Source of the DNA: Deltaproteobacteria bacterium
GTDB lineage: Bacteria; Desulfobacterota; Desulfuromonadia; Desulfuromonadales; BM103
Reading direction: 5' to 3'
DNA length: 64,000 bases
Assembly: GCA_024636215.1 (NCBI GenBank)
Contig: JAGXHL010000049.1
Coordinates: 62,001 to 126,000 of the forward strand
The notes under the pieces are model-generated. The model searched no databases, was not told where the DNA came from, and saw only the letters and a list, made by a program, of their open reading frames with translations. A program made the translations under genes and the position numbers. Within the stretch, counting starts at the first letter, position 1. Each line of letters starts with the position of its first letter. Positions 58,017 to 64,000 of this stretch are shown here, piece by piece.

Positions 58017-59066
58017 ATGAAACGTTTGTCTCTGTTGGTTATGGCTCTCTGTCTCACCCTGATTGTCGGTGTTTCCGCCGGCTTCGCTGCAGAAGAAAAG
58101 AAAGACCCCCTGGCGGCCTGGAAGCCCAAGTTTGATCCCAGCGGCGCCGAATACACCTACATCCTCTCCAATATCTCGCATCCGGTTATCGAGGGCGTCG
58201 GCGCCGGCTACCGCATTCGTGACCGCGTCTGGGAAGCCTCCAAAGGTCGCCTCTATGTAGACTTCCGCCCCCTGGCCCAGCTCGGCGGCGAGAAGGACGT
58301 TATCAACAAACTCAAACTCGGTGCCGTCCACGGCATGTTGAGCTCCTCGGTGGCGGCACAGAATGTTGCCGACACCCTCGGTATCGTCAACATGCCTTAC
58401 GTGGTCGACACCTTCGACAAGCTCGACAAATTCCGCAACACTCCGGAACTCTGGCAGCCTTTTACTGAAAGCGCTCTGAAGAACGGCATCATGACGGTCG
58501 ACGTCACCGGTTACGGGCCTTACGGCTGGGCCACCACCACCCCGGTCAAAAGCATAGAAGATGCCAGATCGATTAACTTCCGGATTGCCGAAGCTCCGCT
58601 CAACGCGGACTTCTACAAGGCATGGGGCATGAAATTTACGGTCATGCCATGGCCGGACGTGCCCCAGGCTTTGCAGACCGGCGTTATCACCGGCCTTGAT
58701 CACACAGCCATCGTCTGCAACATCACCAAGAAATTCACCATTGCCAAGAACTTTACCGAGCTTGACTATGCCCAGGGTCTTTTCATCCACCTGATGAACA
58801 AGCGCTGGTTCGACAAGCTGCCGGAAGATCTGCAGAAGATTCTGATGACCGCGATCCAGGAAGAAAGTGCTGCAACCCGTGAATTGACCCGCAAGCAACA
58901 TGATGAGCAGGTCGCCAAAGCCAAGGAAGAGGGCGTCACGTTCCATAAACTGTCCGATGCTGAAAAACAGCAGTTAATCGATGAAATCGCGCCTATCTAT
59001 GAGAAGTGGGGTGAGAAGATCGGCATGGATTATTTCAAAAAAGTGCAGGCTGCGCTCGGCAATTGA
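58017..59066 (+). CDS. TRAP transporter substrate-binding protein (DctP type)
   Basis: A 349-residue periplasmic binding protein with a signal peptide (about 1-25, ending GFAAEE). GGEKDVINKLKLGAVHGML and a GLDHTAIVC segment correspond to the DctP substrate cleft region. SARSINFRI-type Arg (DARSINFRI) likely binds a carboxylate. The ATG at 58017 follows AAGGAG. The substrate is probably an organic acid but cannot be named. First gene of dctPQM-uspA. Confidence 0.93.
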   Translation: MKRLSLLVMALCLTLIVGVSAGFAAEEKKDPLAAWKPKFDPSGAEYTYILSNISHPVIEGVGAGYRIRDRVWEASKGRLYVDFRPLAQLGGEKDVINKLKLGAVHGMLSSSVAAQNVADTLGIVNMPYVVDTFDKLDKFRNTPELWQPFTESALKNGIMTVDVTGYGPYGWATTTPVKSIEDARSINFRIAEAPLNADFYKAWGMKFTVMPWPDVPQALQTGVITGLDHTAIVCNITKKFTIAKNFTELDYAQGLFIHLMNKRWFDKLPEDLQKILMTAIQEESAATRELTRKQHDEQVAKAKEEGVTFHKLSDAEKQQLIDEIAPIYEKWGEKIGMDYFKKVQAALGN

Positions 59067-59223
59067 TTCTTGATACAAAAACAGCTATGATCTGCGGCCG
59101 GGGAGAGACTCTCTTCCCGGTCGCTTTTTGTGCAGGACCGTCGCACAGGGCGAAGCCAACAATATCTTTCCAGCGTCCATAAACAGGGGTTTCTGTTGTC
59201 CGCGCCACGCGCACTCTGAGCCT

Positions 59224-59745
59224 ATGAAAAAATTTATCTATTACATTCATCGAGTGTTCGCTTTCGTCGAGGACTGGAGCCTGTTTGCGACGGTCATGGT
59301 TGCCCTGACCGTGGCAATTGCCAATGTCGCCTTGCGCAAGCTGACCAACGACGTCAACCTCTACTGGTCAGATGAAGTGGTGCGTAAAACCATCTTCTTC
59401 ACCACCTATGTCGGTTGTATCGCGGCGATCCGCAACCGTTCGCTGATTCGTATCGATGCTTTGCCACAGCTCCTGCCCTTCCTGAAGAAGCCGCTCACCG
59501 TCTTCAGTCATATCGGTGTGCTGGTCTTTGCCGGCTTCATGATCAAGCTCGGTTATTCCCTGACCGAGATGGTCTATCACGATGAATATGCCAAAACGGC
59601 ATCCCTGCAGATCCCCGAATGGTATTTCTACGCGGTGCTGCCGATCATGGGCGTGATGATGTTCATTCGCACCCTGATCATCATGGTTGAAGACTGGTTC
59701 GGCATCAAGCTGTGCGAGCCTCCCATCGAAAACAAGGTGTCCTGA
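59224..59745 (+). CDS. TRAP transporter small permease (DctQ type)
   Basis: A 173-residue protein with four membrane helices (about 17-38, 55-73, 92-112, 133-153) and the DctQ loop SDEVVRKTIFFTTYVGCIAAI. It joins the large permease in Na+-driven uptake. The gap after dctP is 157 bases; the stop overlaps the dctM start (TGATG). Confidence 0.93.
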   Translation: MKKFIYYIHRVFAFVEDWSLFATVMVALTVAIANVALRKLTNDVNLYWSDEVVRKTIFFTTYVGCIAAIRNRSLIRIDALPQLLPFLKKPLTVFSHIGVLVFAGFMIKLGYSLTEMVYHDEYAKTASLQIPEWYFYAVLPIMGVMMFIRTLIIMVEDWFGIKLCEPPIENKVS

Positions 59746-61037
59746 TGGAAACCAATCACCTTATCATCGGGGCGCTGCTGATCGGCGGCCTGGCCTCAAC
59801 CCTCCCGGTTTTCATGGCGCTCTTTTTTACCGGCATGGTCGGCCTGGTCTGGATTGCCGGCATCGATCCTCAGATCGTCATCGAAGTTCTCTACCGCAGC
59901 ATGGACAAATTCGCCCTGATCGTCGTGCTTTTCTTCGTCCTCTGCGGCAACATCATGACCACCGGCAGCATCGTCTCAAAACTGATCAAGACGGCGAACT
60001 GCATGGTGGGCTTCCTGCCGGGCGGTCTGGCCATGGCCGGAATCCTGGCGTGCGGCTTCTTCGGCGCCATTTCCGGCTCCACGGTGGCGACGGTGGTCGC
60101 CATCGGCGGCTTTATGATTCCCGCTCTCCTTGAGAATAATTACGACGAGAAATTTTCTGTCGGGGTCATGACCACGGCTCCAATCCTCGGTGTGATTATC
60201 CCGCCGTCGATTGCGATGATCCTCTATGCCATGGTCACCAATGACCCCCTCGAAGCGCTGTTTTTGACCGGCTTCGTTCCCGGCCTCCTGATCATGTTCT
60301 TCATGTCCCTTTACGCATACTTCTTCTGCAAACGCCGGGACGCGGTGACCATGCCGAAGCCGAGCCGGCAGGAAGTGCTGGCCACCCTGCGCGAAAGCTT
60401 CTGGGCTCTGATGCTGCCGGTGCTGATTTTCGGTGGTATCTACTCCGGCTACTTTACTGCCAACGAAGCGGCCGTGGTCGCCTGCTTCTATGCTTTTGTG
60501 GTTGAGCTCTTCATTCACCGTGATCTCAATCTCCGGGATATCAAAGGTGTGGTCATCTCTTCCGCGATCACCTCATCAACCCTGCTTGTGATTGTCGCCG
60601 GCGCCTCGGTCTTTGGTGAGTACCTGACCTTTGAGCAGATCCCGGGACAGATCGCCAACGCCGTCGTTGCCAATATTCAGACCCCCTGGGTGTTTCTGCT
60701 CACGGTCAATATCCTGCTGCTGATTATTGGTATGTTCATGGATATTATTTCCGCCACCCTGATCCTGACGCCGATCTTTCTCCCCCTGCTCAGCCGCTTC
60801 GGTATTGACAGTATGCATTTCGGCCTGCTCATGACCTTGAACCTGGGCATCGGCTACTGCACGCCGCCGCTCGGCGTCAGCCTCTACATTTCCGGAGCGG
60901 TTGCCGATCGCGATCTGATTTATGTTTCCAAGGCGGTGCTGCCGTTTCTGTTGATTCAGATTGCTATCCTGATGCTGTTGACCTTCTGGCCCGACCTGGT
61001 ACTCTTCCTGCCAAACTGGGTGTATCCGTCATCCTAA
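59745..61037 (+). CDS. TRAP transporter large permease (DctM type)
   Basis: A 430-residue permease with about 12 helices. CGFFGAISGSTVATVVAIGG, TAPILGVIIPPSIAMILYA and TLNLGIGYCTPPLGVSLY are DctM motifs. Coupled to Na+, it fits with Na+-NQR as the source of the gradient. The start overlaps the dctQ stop. Confidence 0.95.
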   Translation: METNHLIIGALLIGGLASTLPVFMALFFTGMVGLVWIAGIDPQIVIEVLYRSMDKFALIVVLFFVLCGNIMTTGSIVSKLIKTANCMVGFLPGGLAMAGILACGFFGAISGSTVATVVAIGGFMIPALLENNYDEKFSVGVMTTAPILGVIIPPSIAMILYAMVTNDPLEALFLTGFVPGLLIMFFMSLYAYFFCKRRDAVTMPKPSRQEVLATLRESFWALMLPVLIFGGIYSGYFTANEAAVVACFYAFVVELFIHRDLNLRDIKGVVISSAITSSTLLVIVAGASVFGEYLTFEQIPGQIANAVVANIQTPWVFLLTVNILLLIIGMFMDIISATLILTPIFLPLLSRFGIDSMHFGLLMTLNLGIGYCTPPLGVSLYISGAVADRDLIYVSKAVLPFLLIQIAILMLLTFWPDLVLFLPNWVYPSS

Positions 61038-61098
61038 AAGACAGTTGGCTTTTGCTTTGCAATTTTTTCACAAAAAAGCTTAAGAGGTCTTGATAACA

Positions 61099-61521
61099 AT
61101 GAAAATCCTGATTCCGGTCGATGGTTCCGATACCGCAGGACGCACGCTGGAAAAAATCGTGGCCTCGAAAGAGCGCTTGCCGAGAGAGTTGACGCTGCTG
61201 CATGTTGTCGATGTCGACAAATTGGCCTACCGCATGATTCCTGATTTTCAGATCGACATGGTGCGTAAAAATGCCGGCAAAGCCGGCCAGCAGGTGCTTG
61301 ACAGCAAAGCTGCCATTTTGGAAGAAGCCGGCTTCAGCATAAATGCCCGTCTCGAATTCGGTTCGCCCCGGCAGACGATCTGCAAAATCGCCAACAGCGA
61401 GGGTTTTCAGCTCATGATCATCGGTCGGCGCGAAAGCAGCGGTGAAATCCGCGATGTCCTGTTCGGCTCGGTGGCCAATTACGTTCTCCACAATGTCGCC
61501 TGTCCTGTCCTGCTCTTCTGA
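61099..61521 (+). CDS. Universal stress protein UspA family, TRAP-associated
   Basis: A 140-residue UspA-fold protein with KILIPVDGSDTA at the start and IGRRESSG...LFGSVANYVLHNVACPVLLF at the end in outline, containing the G-x2-G-x9-G(S/T) ATP-binding pattern. UspA proteins downstream of TRAP genes (TeaD-like) bind ATP and modulate uptake. The ATG at 61099 follows AAGAGG. Confidence 0.92.
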   Translation: MKILIPVDGSDTAGRTLEKIVASKERLPRELTLLHVVDVDKLAYRMIPDFQIDMVRKNAGKAGQQVLDSKAAILEEAGFSINARLEFGSPRQTICKIANSEGFQLMIIGRRESSGEIRDVLFGSVANYVLHNVACPVLLF

Positions 61522-61551
61522 GCGTCCCTGCTCATTTTTACAGGGTGATTT

Positions 61552-63081
61552 ATGAATTTTTCCGCCAAGGATCTGCAACAACTTGAAGCATTGAAGATTG
61601 ACCCGTCAAAGGCCGAACGTCAGCTGGCCTGGCTGAACAGCGGCCAGAGCGCAGTCAGGCTAGACCGCCCTTGTACCCTCGATGACGGCATCACCCGGAT
61701 TCAGCCCGAGACCCACCCTTACCTGAAGCGGGCTTTTGACTCTGCGACCGCAGCTGGTCGTCTGCAGCGCTTTGTCCCCGCCTCAGGTGCGGCTTCGCGT
61801 ATGTTCAGTCCCCTGCATGCCGAGCGGAGTATTTTCGATGCCTGTCGTGCGGTAGAGCCCTTGCCAGGTGCCTCCCGGGTGGAACTCGACCTACGACGTT
61901 TTCTCGATGAAATTGAGTCCTTCGCCTTCTATACGGACCTGAAAAACGCCATGGCAGAAGAGGGCCAGGATCTGCAGCAGGCTTTGGCCGACCGCGATCT
62001 TGCCCTAATCATCCGTTACCTGCTGGAACCTTGCGGTTTGAGTTATGCGCGACTGCCGAAAGGCCTGCTGGCCTTCCATGCCGCGGTGGACGGTGCCAGG
62101 AGTCCCTTCATCGAGCATCTTGCCGAAGCCGCGCTCCTGAACGGCCTGGAGGGCGTTGTTCACCTGCATTTTACCGTATCCTCAGAGCACCTGGAGCTTT
62201 TCAAGGCGCAGTTTGTCGCCTGGCAGGAGACCCTTGCCGCCGCTTATGGCTGTCCTTTCGCAATAACCTACTCAACCCAGAAAGCGTCGACCGACACTTT
62301 GGCCCTGGATGCGGCGGGGCAGCCGCTGCGTGACGGCGAGGGTCGCCTGGTGCTGCGTCCCGGTGGTCACGGCGCCCTGATCGAGAACCTCAACGATCTG
62401 TCCGGCGACATTGTCCTGATACGCAACATTGACAATGTGGTTCCTGATATACACAAGACCGCCAACCTGACCTGGAGCAAATTGCTGACCGGCTACCTCC
62501 TGACCCTCCAGGAGGAGCAGCATGCTCTGCTGAAAGCACTCACCGATCAGCCGGAAGACCCCATGGCCAAGCAACTGGCGGTCTGTTTTCTCGGCGACCG
62601 GCTGCAGGCAGAGGTCTCACTCCTTGATGACGGCCAGACCTTGATCGACAAGCTTGATCGCCCGATCAGGGTATGCGGCATGGTGCCTAACAGCGGTGAA
62701 CCCGGCGGCGGCCCTTTCTGGGTGCGAGATGCAGAGGGGCGCGTATCGAGACAGATTGTCGAAGCAGCACAGATTGACCGGAACAACCCCGCGCAAGCCG
62801 CGATCCTGGCCAGTTCAACCCACTTCAACCCTGTTGACATGGTGTGTGGCGTCAGCGACTGGCGTGGCAAACCTTATGATCTGAGTCGTTTTGTCGATGA
62901 GGAGGCGGTGATCATCACCAGCAAACAACAGGCGGGACAAGAGCTGAGGGTTCTGGAACTTCCCGGCTTGTGGAATGGCGCCATGGCCGGCTGGCACACC
63001 CTGTTCGTCGAGATTCCACCTGAGGCTTTCAACCCGGTGAAGACGGTCTTCGATCTCCTCAGACCGGCCCACCAGGCATAA
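61552..63081 (+). CDS. DUF4301 family protein
   Basis: A 509-residue protein matching DUF4301 over its length: FVPASGAASRMFSPL near residue 75-90 looks like a nucleotidyltransferase phosphate loop, with KGLLAFH, HFTVSSEHLELF, LRPGGHGALIENLNDL and NIDNVVPD following. These features suggest a sugar-nucleotide pyrophosphorylase-like fold, but activity is unproven. It ends before a glycogen-debranching gene, in line with a carbohydrate role. Confidence 0.85.
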   Translation: MNFSAKDLQQLEALKIDPSKAERQLAWLNSGQSAVRLDRPCTLDDGITRIQPETHPYLKRAFDSATAAGRLQRFVPASGAASRMFSPLHAERSIFDACRAVEPLPGASRVELDLRRFLDEIESFAFYTDLKNAMAEEGQDLQQALADRDLALIIRYLLEPCGLSYARLPKGLLAFHAAVDGARSPFIEHLAEAALLNGLEGVVHLHFTVSSEHLELFKAQFVAWQETLAAAYGCPFAITYSTQKASTDTLALDAAGQPLRDGEGRLVLRPGGHGALIENLNDLSGDIVLIRNIDNVVPDIHKTANLTWSKLLTGYLLTLQEEQHALLKALTDQPEDPMAKQLAVCFLGDRLQAEVSLLDDGQTLIDKLDRPIRVCGMVPNSGEPGGGPFWVRDAEGRVSRQIVEAAQIDRNNPAQAAILASSTHFNPVDMVCGVSDWRGKPYDLSRFVDEEAVIITSKQQAGQELRVLELPGLWNGAMAGWHTLFVEIPPEAFNPVKTVFDLLRPAHQA

Positions 63082-63102
63082 CCGGAAAGAGAAAACCATC
63101 TC

Positions 63103-63145
63103 AACGGCAAAGGGAGCGGAACGCAAGCCTGCTCTGTTTGCCGTT
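63103..63145. terminator. Stem-loop after the DUF4301 gene
   Basis: AACGGCAAA and TTTGCCGTT form a 9-bp stem with an inner GAGC/GCTC stem. The T run is weak. It could end both the DUF4301 transcript and the convergent mini-ORF. Confidence 0.5.
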
Positions 63146-63152
63146 GTGTTGT

Positions 63153-63260
63153 TCAGTGATAACGAATTTTTTTATCCCCTCCTGCCGCCTGACCGCCTGC
63201 CAACAGCCTGAGGGTAATATCCAGTTCGACTCTGCCCGGTATTGTCGTTGCAAAAAACAT
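63153..63260 (-). CDS. Possible 35-residue protein with a strong ribosome site
   Basis: An ATG preceded by AAAGGAGACATCAC opens a 35-codon frame (MFFATTIPGRVELDITL...). The product has a hydrophobic start, a Gly/Ala-rich middle and a basic end. It lies divergent to glgX, within the gap before it. I recognise no family; the case rests on the ribosome site alone. Confidence 0.35.
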   Translation of the reverse strand: MFFATTIPGRVELDITLRLLAGGQAAGGDKKIRYH

Positions 63261-63349
63261 GTGATGTCTCCTTTTGCAATATAATGATGGAAAGACCAGA
63301 CTCTGGTAGACTGGGACAAACTAATTGCAACCCTTCTGGAAAGTTTAAC

Positions 63350-64000
63350 ATGACACCTGCCAGCCATCATAAGCGCCTGCTCGATTCCGCGAGCACAGAT
63401 TTTGTCGTACTGCGTGGTCAGCCGCAACCCTATGGCGTCAGCAACCTCGCCGAAGGGGTTAATTTCGCGGTCTTCTCGCGGCATGCGACCTCAATCAGTC
63501 TGGTCCTTTTTCAACCCGGCAGTCTCGAACCCGTAAGAGAATTTGCCTTCAACCCCAAGATCAATCGCACCGGAGATGTCTGGCATATTTGCCTGCGTGG
63601 CCTGATGCCGGGCTTTGAATACGGCTACCGGGCGACCCGCGAGGCAGAGGAAGAGACCCCCATCCATCGTTTTGATGCTGATGCGATTCTCCTTGATCCT
63701 TACGCACGCGCAATCACCGGGCCTTGCCAGTGGCGGGAAGCAAGTCGACGGGCATCCAGAGCGGGCCACTGGCGCGGGATGCTGGTGGTCGACACGTTTG
63801 ACTGGGAGATGGAACAGCCGCTTAACCGTCACCTGGCCGACTCGGTGATCTACGAAATGCATGTGCGTGGCTTCACCCGGCATACTTCAGCCGGAGTCAC
63901 GCATCCTGGGACCTATCTCGGCATTATTGAAAAGATTCCTTACCTGCAGGAGTTGGGTGTTACCGCTGTGGAGCTTATGCCCGTCGCCGAATTCGACGAA
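63350..64000 (+). CDS. glgX: Glycogen debranching enzyme GlgX (N-terminal part; runs off the window)
   Basis: The first 217 codons are present. GQPQPYGVSNLAEGVNFAVF is the start of the CBM48 domain; YRATRE and ADSVIYEMHVRGFTRH introduce the GH13 isoamylase barrel, where the window ends (ELMPVAEFDE). GGAAAG precedes the ATG. GlgX removes alpha-1,6 branches from phosphorylase-trimmed glycogen. GlgX and TreX-type isoamylases are close; context does not separate them. Confidence 0.88.
   Translation, partial: MTPASHHKRLLDSASTDFVVLRGQPQPYGVSNLAEGVNFAVFSRHATSISLVLFQPGSLEPVREFAFNPKINRTGDVWHICLRGLMPGFEYGYRATREAEEETPIHRFDADAILLDPYARAITGPCQWREASRRASRAGHWRGMLVVDTFDWEMEQPLNRHLADSVIYEMHVRGFTRHTSAGVTHPGTYLGIIEKIPYLQELGVTAVELMPVAEFDE

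Overview
The window looks like a chromosomal segment of an anaerobic or facultative, nitrogen-fixing bacterium of the Desulfuromonadales/Geobacterales type (Desulfobacterota), probably from a marine or brackish setting. The reasons are a Geobacter-like nif organisation (NifB without a NifX tail, nif leaders that look antitermination-controlled), a complete Na+-NQR operon, a respiratory nitrate reductase with an associated membrane c-type cytochrome, a TRAP dicarboxylate-type transporter, and HDOD, MshEN-ATPase and DUF4301 proteins. This placement is an inference from gene content; no rRNA marker is present.

Layout. (1) 1-5.8 kb, minus strand: nitrate reductase genes (cytochrome c, narG, narH, start of narJ). 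(2) 6.0-11.2 kb, plus strand: a molybdenum block with mobA, mobB, a one-domain ModE-like regulator, moeA and modABC, divergent from nar across an FNR-like box. (3) 11.3-19.0 kb, minus strand: nqrABCDEF, a small unknown gene, apbE and nqrM. (4) 19.1-27.7 kb: housekeeping and signalling genes (CBS protein, HDOD protein, PilB/GspE-like ATPase, TSUP permease, TcdA, TatD, chemoreceptor-like protein, acetyltransferase). (5) 27.7-48.5 kb: a large nif region. nifV runs leftward; nifE-nifN and four small genes run rightward. An interruption carries a chemoreceptor, an orphan membrane protein and msrA/msrB. Then come nifHDK-nifX-ferredoxin-nifX2, nifB, a NifU/NifQ fusion and draG/draT. (6) 49-64 kb: a secreted repeat protein, two small redox/membrane genes, an RND-MFP-TolC efflux operon, a TRAP transporter with UspA, a DUF4301 protein and the start of glgX.

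How it works together. Molybdate uptake and cofactor synthesis sit between the two large Mo users, nitrate reductase and nitrogenase. NifB, NifEN, NifX, NifV and NifQ activities for FeMo-cofactor are all present. DraT/DraG would switch NifH off and on by ADP-ribosylation, and a macrodomain protein (an ADP-ribose binder/hydrolase fold) lies in the nifEN operon.

Most notable observation. Three nif leaders (nifV, nifH, nifB) carry a sigma-54 promoter followed by tandem hairpins with A1/G4 loops and then an intrinsic terminator whose 5' arm overlaps the second hairpin. A fourth copy of the hairpin/terminator module precedes the NifU/NifQ fusion. This is the layout of ANTAR-protein antitermination, known for nif genes in Geobacter (GnfR). 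A second oddity is a series of 7-nt-period repeat arrays in nearly every gap of the nifH-to-draT stretch.
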